Source: Monarcha castaneiventris obscurior
Taxonomy: Eukaryota; Chordata; Aves; Passeriformes; Monarchidae
Assembly: GCA_026261815.1 (NCBI GenBank)
Contig: JAMPIT010000484.1
Location: 14,234,501 to 14,298,500 of the forward strand
Reading direction: 5' to 3'
DNA: 64,000 nucleotides
A program made the translations under genes and the position numbers. Positions 13,701-26,300 of this stretch are shown here, in pieces. The notes beneath the pieces were generated by a model that was not told where the DNA came from, did no database searches, and saw nothing but the letters and a program-made list of their open reading frames with translations. Numbering within the stretch: the first letter of the stretch is position 1; each line of letters begins with the position of its first letter.

Positions 13701-14100
13701 TCTCCTTGCCACTTGCCTCACAGAGAGGAGAAGCACCTCTTCCCGGGTGCTGGCAAAGGGCTCTCTCCTGTGGCATGTGCACCACGCCAGGTGAGCCTGC
13801 TGTCCCCACACTGCCCTAACATGTGCACATGTGAAGGCTGAGACACCCTCCAGACCACAGGGATCACCACGTTTTCTGCTGTGATCCCAGCAGGAGCACA
13901 AAGCACCCCAAAGGCCGGTCAGGTGCCTCCAGGAGCTGACAACAGCCTGGCCCGCGGCCCCAGTGGCACGGCCCCCACACGTGGGGAGGAATGTGTGGCC
14001 AAACCCCGTGGGTCAGGCAGACGGAAAAGCAGGCTCTGGACATCCAGGACGGTGGCAGGGAGCCGGGCATCCCGCGGCCCGGCCCCAGGCAGGCAGGCAG
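7800..14100. other. Intergenic stretch without a recognisable gene
   Basis: Open frames here are short, lack paired splice signals or do not resemble any protein I know. In mammals VHL follows BRK1 in the same direction, but I found none of the conserved VHL exon segments on the minus strand. No tRNA, rRNA or satellite was noticed. A non-coding transcript cannot be excluded. Confidence 0.55.
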
Positions 14101-14125
14101 AGAGCAGGCAGGGCAGGAGCACAGC

Positions 14126-14131
14126 GGTTTA
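14126..14131 (-). terminator. Polyadenylation signal AATAAA of BRK1
   Basis: TTTATT on the plus strand reads AATAAA on the minus strand, 97 nt after the BRK1 stop codon. It is the only AATAAA I see on the minus strand between here and the FANCD2 stop at 14679, so FANCD2 transcripts may also use it. Confidence 0.7.
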
Positions 14132-14227
14132 TTGGCAACACGAGCAGAGGCGGCGGCGGTGGCGGCGGGCCCCGAGCGGGCTGCGGGGCGGCGGTGCTCC
14201 GGCGGCGGGGCCGGGGCCGCCCCGGGC

Positions 14228-14620
14228 CTATGTCAGCGTCTCCCCCTTGGTGACCTACGGGAAAAGGAAAAGCCTCAGCCACTGCCGGCCCCGGGCCCAG
14301 CCCGCACCCGGCCCACCGCCCCGCTGCTCACCCGGGCCTCGATGTACTCGATTCTCCGCTCCAGCGCAGTCAGCTTCTCGTTCAGGGTGGCCAGCCGGGA
14401 CCGGCACGACATGTCTGCGGGGAGGCGGCAGTGAGACACCGCGGGCACAGCCCGGCCCGGCCCGGCCCGCCCGCAGCCCCCGCCGCCGCCCCGCGCCCTC
14501 ACCGAAGGAGTTGAGGAAGTCCGCGATCTTCTTGATGGAGCTGGTGATCACCTCGATGTACTCGCGGTTGGCCCAGTCCTGGTGGATCTCCCGCTGCACC
14601 GGGTCCTCCTGCACCGACAT
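14228..14620 (-). CDS. BRK1: BRK1, subunit of the SCAR/WAVE actin-nucleating complex
   Basis: Three exons, 14503-14620, 14332-14414 and 14228-14254 (stop included), join to 228 nt and 75 residues, the exact length of mammalian BRK1 (HSPC300). Only the first residues differ clearly: it starts [16 protein letters not shown] where the human protein starts MAG. The rest is a single amphipathic helix that forms a coiled coil with WAVE and ABI in the WAVE regulatory complex, which activates Arp2/3 at the plasma membrane. It ends VTKGETLT. Donors are GTGAG and acceptors AG in all introns, and both introns are short (about 77 and 88 bp). The gene lies tandemly behind FANCD2 with only 58 bp between the FANCD2 stop and the BRK1 start. 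Confidence 0.97.
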
Positions 14621-14678
14621 GGCCGCCGCCGCCGCCGCGCCTGCGCGGGAGCCGGGCCCCGCCCGCCCGCCCGGTGCC

Positions 14679-17600
14679 TCAGGGCCGCGCTGCCGAGGGG
14701 CCCGGCCCGGCCCCGCCGCTCTCCCCGCCGCTGTCCGTGTCGCTGCCGCTCGGCTCCTGCGGGACGCGCCGCCGTCAGCGCCGGAGCTGCACCCCCGCCC
14801 TCCCCCGCCTTCCAGAGGCGCAGCCCGGCAGCCCCTGAAGTACCTCCTCAGCGGGGCTCTCCACCGAGTCCTCCTCGTCCTCATCCGAGCCCCTCTCCTC
14901 AGAGGCCTGGGTCAGAATTTCTTCTCCCTAAGATGAAAGCGAAACGTCTGGACTGAGTGTATGCGAAGCGGCCAAAGTGTGCCAGGGTGGGATGGAAGAA
15001 AAGGGCATTTTGTTGTCTTCTTAAATAAAAAGACTCAGAGTTAAAAAAAACAGGTTTTGTTTAACTGTCCTGCTTCTATAGTGAAAGATGAAGAGCCAGA
15101 ACTGGCTTCTTTTAAAGCCACACATGAAAGTGTGTGAACGTGTTCAAGTGACCTTTATCTCGTCTCTCTTGTGAATGAAGTTCTTACCAAGGAATAGCCA
15201 AAAAAATCCCTGTACCTGTTCATTACAATCAAATCTGACCCTTCAGTGCAAGAGCCTAGAGAAGCAGATTCTTAATCTTGAAATAAAATGCTTCTTTCTC
15301 GTGTACTAGACATGACTATACTATGGTCACACTGAATTTGGCCTTTTAGCTATACCCACGCACAAGGGGAGATTTAGAGTTGTCTGGACAAGATGAGCAT
15401 TGTCCTCTCCCAGATTTTAATTGCCCCAGGCAGGGCAGTGATTCTCACCTGAAGATCCCGATTTTTGAGGATGCCGACCCAGAAAGCCTCCTGGCAGTGG
15501 TTGAATGCCAGCATTGCCTTCACTCGGTACACAAATTGTTCCAGGGACTTCTTCAACAAAGGCACATGGTTGGTCAGTCCAATGTCTTGGTGAATCTGTG
15601 AAACAATAAAATGTGATGAGGATTGATTCTTGCCTAAGTGTTCTGGCTGTTTAAAAGCCATCAGTTATCAGGTGGGATGGACATGATCCCCACAAAACTT
15701 GCCCAGATTACATCACTTCTTGGCCAAATTGTAGCTATTGTTAAAAAATAAAGCTCAGATCAGTATTTTGTCTAAAATGATCCCTTGCAATAATCCAACC
15801 ATCTATATTCACCCAGATTAAAAAAGAAGCCTCAGTTTTTGTATGAACTCTAGAGAGAGGCTAGTAACTCTGCTGAATTCCTAAACTCAGAATAGAAAAA
15901 ATGAGAAAAGGTGTTAAATACACCACTTCCAACACAATCTTTTCTTGTTCAATGCCTCATGCAATTCCTTTACATGGCATGTGTGTGCACTATAATCTCC
16001 AAAGCCAGCTTCTCTGGACCAAAGAAGCACTGGCTTTTGGAGAACTAGGACAGGAGGAACAGATGGAGTTGCTGTAAGCAAAAACCACCAGAGGAAGGGC
16101 AGCTATGCCAGGTATCGTAAGAGATTTAGCTCTGGGTGAGCATCAACTCCTGCTAGGCTTCAATCTGCAGTGCAGAACAGTCATTGCTAAACCAGAAAGC
16201 CTGCCAAAACCTGCACAATTATTTTGTACATAAGTATTTTCCTCTTTCATGAGAATACTTTGTAATCTTCTGGGATTAAGATGCTCTCATTAGCTACACT
16301 CTGAATTCAGGTCACCTGCATTTCTGGGAAGAGTTCAACATGCCTGGGCAGAAGGACACTGCTTTGCTTCAAGTTCTGCCAACAGGGAATGGGTAACTGA
16401 TTACCAACAGCAAGCTGTTCTCTAGCCTGTGTAACAGGCAGGACTGAGCAATCATCAGCATTAATCAGAACCAAATCAGCAAAACCCTTGCTAATGACAC
16501 AATCAACACTCAGAGTGCTCCCTGGCCCCTGGAACCTGCCCAACTGTGAGCAGGCAGTTGGGAGACTCAACAAAGTGCCACAGCACTGGCAAAAATCTGT
16601 CTCCAGAAACTGTCCACGTGCCCAGGGTTAGATATGTAAACAGAAAAGAGGCTTGGTGTGAAAGGGGAAATGACAAATACTTAGGAAATGACAGGTGAAG
16701 CTGATTGCTGTTGCCTGCTGTGTAATGCTCTTCAAAGCCACATGTATTGAGGGAGAGTGACAAATCTTAGGTCACACTGCACAACGGGTCAGTGAGCACC
16801 CATGAGGTTTGTATGAAAGTGAAGGTTGGTTTAACAAATGTTGGTGTCAGCTCCTCTTCAAGCAAGTATGGAGCATTCATTGCATACATTTAGTTGCCCC
16901 AGATTCAGTTTCTGCCTTCTCATTCTTGCAAAATGATTTGGCACAGAGATCTGTACCAGAGCAGCAGTAGAACATGGGTGTGCACTAATTGCAGCTCTGT
17001 CCTAAGAGGGACCAGGGGACACAGCGCTTGAAAATGCTGATCAAGTGCAAAGACAAACATGACATGGAAAGCTGCATGTTTATGCTGTTATCCTGCTTAC
17101 AAGGTGAATTATGACTTCAAAGCAGGCATGAGAATTTCACTTTCAAACACGAGAAGGACTTTTTAGCATTGTCAGGGTTTGTGCCAGCTTCCAATTCTCA
17201 CCCTGTGCTGAGAACTGCAACAGCATGTTCTGATCTTCAGCTAAATTTCGATTCTCCTGATACCAGCTCTGGCCTAAATGGGTAGCAAATCTGGCTTGGG
17301 AGCCATGCTGGTAGCTGGCTTTCTGCCTTCAACTACTTTGGTAAAGCTCCCTTCTTGGACAAGTGTTCATGAACCTTTTAGGAGTCGGGAACAAAGCAGC
17401 ACACATGAAGTTCTTTCTTCTTCTCCCATGGGATTCGCTCTTGCAATGAGCACTGTCTCTCCACACTGTAAGCAAAATTCTAATCCTCTCCTTCCTTCCT
17501 GCCCCAAGTCTCCTAGAGACAGGCAGTGTGTTACCACCCTCCTCCTCCTCCCTTTGCCCTTACCAAAGTAACAACATAAAAGCCACCTCAAGAGGACTTT

Positions 17601-20339
17601 GAGCAGGGCTTTTCCCCATTTGCCTCCTGTTGCTGATTCTTCTGACTGGCAAAGCTTCTCTCCTCTGTTATCAGTCTGGCATCTGTACTTTGTTCACAGT
17701 CTCTAAGGTCTTAGTTTGTGTCCTTGGAAACACCCCCTCACAGATGCCAACAACCAAAGATGACCAGAACCTCTGGCCTAAAAATATTATACCAGCCTCA
17801 TCTAACATCCAAGTCAGCCACTTCCAGAATAAATGCTTCAACTTTTGGGCCATTAAACAAGGCTATTTCACCTTCTCTCAGAGTTTTTTCTTGCACAGAC
17901 ACTGCTGGAAGCGTGCAAGTAGAACCTGCTATGCCCTGGAAAAGCAGTGGAAGGGAAATAATACCATTATACCTTAGGACAGGAGTTTGTGCAATTGGAA
18001 CTTACCTTGGAATGGCCACACATGTGATGAAGTTGCCTGGTACTCAGCTGCAAGGTTTTCAGCAAACTCTGCACATCATCCTGCAATAAATAAGTAGACC
18101 AGCAAATCATTCTCAAAGGACTTTTCCATAGGGAAACAAGAATATTGCAACAGCATTAGTTCTAGCAATCCTTTCAAAGGGTTATGGGATAGAGGTGAGA
18201 TGTGTGTATGCAGGAAATACCAGCCATGATTCCCAACTGGTTGCAGCCAGTTCTGTCCCCAGGATTACCGTGTGCTTTTTAAAGCTGTGGTCCAGGAGAG
18301 GCATGGCAAGCTTCAGAAATGCTTCTACAAAGAGGCGGCCGTACTATAAAAGAGTGATAAATATACCAGAAAGCAAATTTAAGCTCCTTTTCAAAGAACC
18401 ATCACAAAGTCAGATGAGATAATGATACATTCTTCCAAGCTAGCCCAGAGACTGTTCTTGCTTAGAAGAAGATTGTATTCATGTGAAGGCTGTACTGGAA
18501 TATATAGGCTCAGTAAAGCATCCCACTTTAATCACTGAAAAGAGAGGCTAGAAGGACAAGGTCTCATCATTGTACACATCCCTGGTTTTATCCACCAGGC
18601 ACCTGGGAATAAAACTGAACTAAATGCAAAATGTTAGAATCACTATGCATATATATGTATAGCAAGGTATAAGGAGCACAGTATCTGCTTCTTCCAGAGA
18701 ATCCAGTACCCACTCTACTGCACTGGAGGCAATGATTCAAGAAAGCTGGTACTTAAACTGCTCTCTTCAGTGATTTTGAACTCTTGCTTACCTTCAGGCA
18801 GATGTTGAGTACAGGCCTGCTGTCAAATACCTACATGGACAAGAGGAAAACAAGAGTCAGATCAGTCCACAAGTCTAAAGAAAACCATGGAAACACAGCA
18901 CCCAATTGAAAATGGCACACCCCTATGAATGTGTGAACCCTGCTCTAAGGCAACAGCCATTCTCAACTTTCAGCAGGAGCACCACATAAGCACATGAACT
19001 GTAGTGGCTCTCAGGTGGAAGCCCTTAGCAGGATGGCTGTTTGGGGGGTCTAAGTGCACCTTTTGCAGATGGCACAAAACTATCTCAATGAGTCTAAAGC
19101 TCTTAACAGCTTGGGACCCAAGAGACCCAAGCCCAGCTGATGGGCAAATAACCACATAATGGACAAAGCAAAACTGAGATGGGCAAAACAATGTGAAGGT
19201 ACCCTGGTGCTGCTATGGAAAAAACTGAACTAAGTGGTCCAGCTCTACCATTTATGCTCTCAAAAGGCACCTGGAGCACAAGTAAGGCTCCAGTGAATGC
19301 TGCTGTATAGAAGAACCTGGACTTGCCAATTATCCCTTCAGATACATAGAAATAAATAACAATCAACCTATGCAAGAAGAAAAGTGCAGCTGTGCTGTCA
19401 CCATCTGCCCCAAACAGTATCACACTGAGAGACACTGAATGAACCAGCTCCAAAACTGACGGAGGGAAATATTTCATCCAGTGGGACTGGGCACAGATTA
19501 TTACTGGCTTTAATTACCACCCTCAGGTTGTTCCACTAGTCAGTCACACTTCATGTTTTTCTCCAGTGCTCATGAGCCTGGGAACTTGAAGGTAAAGGCA
19601 GAACAACCAGAAGCTCACCTTGACCAAGTTGATGAGGATGTGGAAATTCCGCACAGCGATGTTCCAGCGCAGCAGCTTCTCCAGTTGCACCTATGGGATG
19701 CAAGAGGACAATAACCCAAGATGGTGCATTTCCTCTCACCTTGCTGGATGTGCTTTCAGCATTTGCTGTCCCCAAAGCACTGTTGTTGTTGAAGACAGAG
19801 GAACAAAGCTTCACCACAAGCATATTTATCACAGCAAAAACACTCCACAGCAATTCCAGCTTGATCAGTGGCTTCAAGTGCTAGGAGTTAACTCAGTTCC
19901 TTGCTCTCAGAGCAGCTCTTGGTTGCAAAATAATGTTGTGCTCCCACACAGGTGTGCAGAACAACTGCACAGTTTAGTATTTTGCTGATTAATGCCTATT
20001 TTCTGGTTACAGCTTCTGCTGGATGTACTACATTTTTGACGTGGTGCAAATCAGGAAAAAAAGATGCTACTTAAATGTCCCCCTGTATATCAGTGTTGAT
20101 ATATGGATGAATGAAGGTGTCTGAGTGCATTTCCTAGACAAAGTTCAGAAGTAAATTCCTTTCCAAGTTACACATTTTTATTGTACTGTCCAGTTTAACT
20201 TGAGTTTTGTTCCCCTCAAAGAGTCCAGTGCATTTATTTTCCTACCTCACTTGAGTCTGAAGGTTTCCCAGCTGGGATGCTTTTCACTGAACTCTCCAGC
20301 TGAGCCATCATTACTCTGAAGAAAACTGGGAATGTCTGC
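14679..20339 (-). CDS. FANCD2: FANCD2 coding exons 36-43 (residues about 1225-1445, C-terminus)
   Basis: Exons in transcript order: 20246-20339, 19619-19690, 18792-18830, 18269-18343, 18006-18080, 15449-15595, 14844-14927 and 14679-14756. Landmarks are [46 protein letters not shown] and [14 protein letters not shown]. The last two exons, [20 protein letters not shown] and the 25-residue [15 protein letters not shown] tail, match the human acidic Ser-rich C-terminus in character, not sequence. The final intron is only 87 bp. Retaining it would give a different tail ending at a TGA near 14776. The last exon call is the least certain part of the gene. Confidence 0.85.
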
Positions 20340-23300
20340 CTGTGGAGAAAATGAAAAAGCAGAAAAGTCAGCTCTGAGCATCTAGATAGGCTGCTTGTCA
20401 TCAAAATGATGCAGAAAATTCAAAGTTCACCCAGCTGGGCATCCATCTCAGTAGGAAATCACAGGACTAAGACTCATAACCATGTCTAGCCCAGCCCAAT
20501 TGCCCAAACAGATGGAGAATCCTGGGAAGTCACTACCACTTCCCCAGTATGAACCACACCTAGACACCACTGCTTCCTTGTAGCTCTGGGGGTGCACAAT
20601 AAAAGGCTTCCAGCTCTCAGCATAAGATGATTTTGGAAGTTTCAGAGTGCAGGAATGTTCTTCATCCCTGCTTCCAAATTCCTATGCCAGGGGCAGCAGC
20701 ACCCTGAGTGTGTTTTTGCACACTGCATACCAGCCCAGGATTGCCTACAGCCACCCTCAGCCTCTGAGGGTGACTTTTGGAGTGCTTTATACCATCACTG
20801 TAGCACAGAGACAACTCACCTGATTACAGGCAGAAGTTCATTCTCCAATTAAAATGGCTCACAGCAATAAACTCAACATCATGTTTGTTGGAATCCAAAG
20901 TGCAGAGAATATTTCTCTGCCTGTTTTGAAGCATTCAACCCCCCCTGGACAACTCTGATTTTGACCTTCGTCCATGGAGAAAATTGCCTACTCTCTGGGA
21001 AGAACTAAAATCCACACTGGTGTGAACTAGGTGATAGAATATTATGTAAGATTGTCACAGGGTGAAAATTTAGAGGTTTTGGGTTTGTTAGTATAGTAAA
21101 TAGATAAAAAGTAAAAACTCCAAAATGGAGGATTGTCGTTGTTTTCTAAGACCTTTTTCTTCTCCTAAGTACTCCATATTCTGCAGTTTGAGGTGATTGG
21201 ATAAAAAATTCCACCGTTGCTGTCTATGTAACAAAGTGATTTATTGAACATTGGTGGAAAAGTAAAAACATCTTTCATTTTAAGTTTTCATTGGGCGATT
21301 TACCTTTAAAAAAGCTGTGAAATCTTGATAAGATGGCTTTCTCCTGCATTCTCTGCTCTGTGCTGTGTCTGGGTCACGTCAGTGACTCTATTTCTCTGAT
21401 AAGACTTAATAACCAACTATCTGAAAGCCGAGAAGGCTGAAGGTCCCATTCATCTCTTAGACTCCTGGCAAAGACTCTAACAAATCTCCCCCATCTGGGG
21501 AGGTCTAAATAAGGCAGGGACTGTGTCAATGTTAAGCACAGGACATTCCACTTAGGCATAAAGCTACCACGTGCTACCCTGTTGCATAGTGCCAAAACAA
21601 TGTTTGCAAGTGTCCAGAGTAGCCACCACAGCACCAACATGAAACCACAATAGGCCACAACATAAGAAAGTGAAATATTTCAAAGCAGAAATTGCCATTA
21701 TGCATATCACAGAATTCAAGGTTTCTGTTGCTACAATTACCTGCTTAGGGTAGGATAAGTAGAAGAACATCCATCTTTGGCAGAGTTCATCAGTTCCGAA
21801 ACACCAACACTGGAGATTTCCTCTATGGCTTTCAGGATGTTATCTGTGTGCTCCAGGTAGACACTAAATCCAAAACCAGCATAGTTGATCAGTAGATATT
21901 ATGCAGAATGACACAAAAAGGCCTTGAATACCACCCTACCAGCAACATATGGCCTGAAACTGTTACACTCTTCCCTGCCAAAGGCAATCACATGCAGGAA
22001 ACCCAAAGCACTACTTAGAACTCTCAAAGTGATGTCATTAAAAGCTACCATGATCTGAAACATACCTGGATTCAATATTTCCTCATTCTTATATTTAGGA
22101 AGGACAGGCTGGGAAGAGGATGAAGTGGAATTGCCCTTTATGAGAGAGAACACCCAAGAAGAATGGGTGACATTGAAATGGCTGTCTGCTGTAGGCCACC
22201 TGGATCAGGAACAAGCCAACAAAGCCTTCTACAGACAGCCAGGAGTACCCCCATGTTGCAGGCCCTGATCCTCATGGCAGGCTAACCACTGTGAAACCTG
22301 CTGGAAGGACAGCCCAGCAGGCCATAAGCAATCCACGAGTCTCCTGGAGGGCACTGATGAGAATCTCCTGACACAAGTGACAGAGGACCTGATGGGGAAA
22401 GGTGCTCAGCTGGACCTCACACTTCAAACCAAGAAACTGTGCTTTAGAAACAGTGTAGAAACAGGGCTTTAGGCCAAGCTGTGCAAGCATGAGAGTTGTG
22501 ATTCAGAGGGGCCATTCCTCTGCAGCAACAGTAATCATTAAAAAAAACTGTCTTGGCATGCCTGAGGGAATGGCTTGAGCCTTACCAGAGCAGGGTGTGC
22601 AGGGCACTGTTGAACTGGCTGCCCTTCTCTCGGTCTCCACTGGGCTTCACCCAGGACTGGCAGAGGAACTGCTTTGCTAGAGAAGCTGTGGAACATAAGG
22701 GAGAACTTAGTGAAAGACGAATCAAAAAAAAATTCCTTCTTCCATATAAAAGCAGTGTGTTCAAATGATTCTTGGAAAGATCACAATATCACTACTCCTC
22801 ATGTGCCTGAACTTTCTAAGTCAGAATCCATTTTCCCTAAAAAGCTGCAAGGCCAAAAGGATATATGTCATGATAACAAAATATCTGCACATGCAGCATG
22901 TTCCTGGTCTGGAATACCTGTTCACATCAGAACCATGATCCACCTCTGGCCATTTCTGACAAACTTAAGTTAAACCTTATTTGTTTGGCAGTTCCTACAG
23001 TGTGCCATCTGTTTGCTTTTAATTAGGCCATATGCAACCCTTAGGGTATCCATTTCTAGAAATGGAATTCCAATAATAAGTGACTTGGCCCTTTGGCCAC
23101 AGCACTGTAATAATAAATGTGAACAGACAAGTTTAAAGTTTACACATTTCTGAAATCAAAACTGCTAACAAACCTGCTTGTCTCTTGCAGAAATGTTTAA
23201 AACCAGGAAATGATTAGTTAAAATAGCTTATTCCCTACCACACTCAGCAGCTCTGCCAAAGTGGGACTGTTTAAAATAGTAAAATAGTCTTTAAGGAGGG

Positions 23301-26300
23301 AACTTACAATTCTGTGTGGCTATGGGGATTGGAGAAGGACAAATTCTAGAGGTGTCTTAGTATGACAAGGAATGGCCGAGAGAGGCAACTGTCTGGAGTC
23401 TTAATTTCAGTGTGTGCTGAAGTGGAGACCAAGTAGTTTTCTTCTGTATTCCCTACAACCATGTCTGTCCCTTATCTGCTGTTATCTTACATAATGAGTC
23501 CCAATCCATGAGAGGAACTTTCTTAACTGAAAGCATTTGTTGCATGGGGCTAAGAACTTACAGGTTTTCCTTTTTCTGCCCTGGAGTAACAGCTGTATTT
23601 GCAGCTCATTTCCATACATTTTGGAAACGAGCTGTGACAGACATCTGTACTTACAGTAGGAAGTTACATCAGATTAAGCCTGTGATCAATCACCTCCATA
23701 ACCAGTGATTAAACTGGTACCAACACTGAACAGCAGGCTCGTGCTCAGAACTCCTAAAAGTTGTGAAGCTCTGATTTTTAAAAACACCAGCTGAGAGCTG
23801 GAGTCTGCCTGTCTGCATGTGGCTGAGGCACAACAGAACAAATACCAGAGGTTCCAATATATTTACTGCTGTTCCCTTCATTAATGGCTAGGACTGTTCA
23901 TCCAGTGAGATGACCAGGACGCAAAAGGGAAATCTCTCCCTTAAAAGGCCAAAGACCACTCAAAAACTAATCTGAGATGAGTGGCTCTTCACACATTACC
24001 CATTTTCTCCTTCTTCCAGCCAGACATGGGTTTCTCAGCAATGGCAATCAGGAGCTGAGTGAGGATGTAGGCACACTGGAAGCTGGGAACACTCTGCTGG
24101 AAATTCAGGAGGTACTGAAAACTCTCACTGGAGATGACAGGAAAGGGAAAAGGTAAAAACAGTGTAGACAGGGTAATGTCTCAGACACACATAAATAAAA
24201 AGGAAGCATTAGACCATCTCAGATCCAAGTGTCCCTAGCCCAGTGTTTTGTCTCTGGCAGTGCCCTTCTGAAGAAAGCATTATCAGCCACTAACACACAG
24301 GAATTCAGTCACTGAGAAACCCCCCCAAGCCCCAGCCACTCTAAGTGTAGCAACAGCTTTATATGCTGCTTTTGCCTAGTGTACCTGTGAGCATTTTAAC
24401 TCTCCAGAACATAGTCATTCCTTCTGTGAATCCTACTAATCTCCTTGTCTCAAATAGCATATAAACAAACAAGATCCACAGATTCATGCATATTTTACAT
24501 TTTATATTTTTTACTCCTTTTCATGAGGTTTGACTACACTGCCATTCAATTAAGTACAAAGCTCTGTTTGAAGTGAGTGTAATCTCTATGAGAGCTCCCA
24601 AACACACATTTACCCATAATGCCCACACAAAACAGGGGAAAATATCCCTGAAATCTGTTCATTTTGAACCTTGTGAAATACAGATTCTACCTTATCAGTT
24701 CCTCAAGAAGAAGAAACTCTGTCTCTCCTGGCTTTAGCCTGTCTGCAAGCACCTTGAGAGCTGACCTCAGCAAATCAGTATTTTCATGCTGAGAAAAACC
24801 ATTCCTGAGGGGAAAAAAAATCCAGTTCATCATCAGATTAGAAGAGCTATCAGATTCAAATGCATATCTAAGCATATCTGGCAAGATGAAAAATAGAGAA
24901 GTTGGATACTCAAGAAAGAGTCCTGCAGTATGAAAGTTATAAAGGGACACAAAAAATTGAAAACTCAATGGGAATGGAAAGCCTTCAGCACAAGCAATAT
25001 TAACTTTTCTGTTACACTACAGATCTAGCTTGGTGAAGAGAGGCCATTTTCCATAATTGGAGGTCCATATATACTAAGCCAATGCTATGGAGACCTAAAA
25101 ATAAGAGGATGTATAATGACAGTTGCTGTGCAAATGCAGTGACTGTGGGTGGTGGTCACCTCCTAAACAACAGGTAGGAGCCTAACAGGGAGAAAAACTC
25201 TAAAGATCTTCATTATTTCTCTGAACTCCCAGTGTCTGTAAGGGTATGTATACTAGAAATTCTCAAATACATCCACATTCCAATTCCAAAGACTGAACAG
25301 GTGGATTTGATAATGGTAATGCTCAAGTGCACCTGTACCACACAAGTTAATTAACAACTGGTAATATAAGAGGCCATGACTAAACATTTGTAAAAGCTGT
25401 AATTTGGCTGTTGAATGTAGTGGCTGGACAGCTCACCCCAATATATGGCTGGCTGACCTATAGCAAAACAGAATTATTTTACACTGGACAGCAAAACTGA
25501 GCTTGAGCTGCCTGTTACAAAGCAGACCAGGTTCTTTGATTTACAAGATAGATGGGCTCATGAACAACCAACATTCACTCTGGCTAAAGCAAAAATGACA
25601 AATCTGGGAATAGTCAGGAGTGGATCTGGGGCCTTGAGGCTCCAGCAGTGGCCAACAGGAGAGGCAGACCTCAGAGTCGACTTTTTATGCAGTTACTGCT
25701 GTTTATGAAGTACAATGAAGGTAAAATGCTTTCCACATGTAAATCTAAATTGGAGTTTTGAAAGAAACTTTTATGATACTATCCTGGATTATATTAGCAG
25801 ATGCAGAAGTCTGCAGGCTGCACAAGCACTTCCGAGTTGGACATTTATGAATCCAGCTTGAATGCATCAACAGCATTGACTTTTTGCCAATGCACATTCA
25901 TCCTTTCCCATTTGCAAAAGAAATTCTTCTATCACTCAGGATTCAGGCAGTGACAATTTAGCAAAGGGTGAGGGGAAGAAAATGGGAAAGGATGGGTAAG
26001 ATATTCCAAGATCTCTAGGCAGAATGGAATTTGCACAGCTAGGTGTGCCAGTATGCCTCTTATGCTGATCTTGACCCAAAAGCCCATTGATTGAATTCTA
26101 CCCAGCTCAGTGTGTGGGAATCCAGAGTGCAGAGAATATCTCTCTGCCTGTTTTGAAGAACTTAACCTCCCTGAACAATAGTTTTTGACCTTTATCCATG
26201 GAGAAAATTGCCTACGCTCTGGGAAGAATTAAAATCTACACAAATTTGAACTAGGTAGTAGAATATTACGTAAGAATGTCACAGGGTGAAGAACTTAGAG

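Larger units (their letters stand above)
13920..14900. promoter_or_regulatory. CpG island over BRK1 and the 3' end of FANCD2
   Basis: About 1 kb of very GC-rich, CpG-dense sequence covers all three BRK1 exons and the last two FANCD2 coding exons. CCCGG-type runs sit at about 14451-14475 and 14696-14716. The BRK1 ATG is at 14620-14618, so its promoter should lie at about 14620-14900 on the minus strand, inside the terminal FANCD2 exons. No TATA box is visible, as usual for housekeeping CpG promoters. Confidence 0.75.

Noticed and set aside
14013..14884. Long minus-strand open frames through BRK1 exon and intron sequence
   Set aside because: They read through the short GC-rich introns. The spliced three-exon model gives the exact 75-residue BRK1 protein.
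13881..14936. 351-residue open frame on the plus strand
   Set aside because: It lies antisense to BRK1 and FANCD2 exons in a CpG island, where stop codons are rare by composition. The product is Arg/Pro/Ala low complexity without a known domain.
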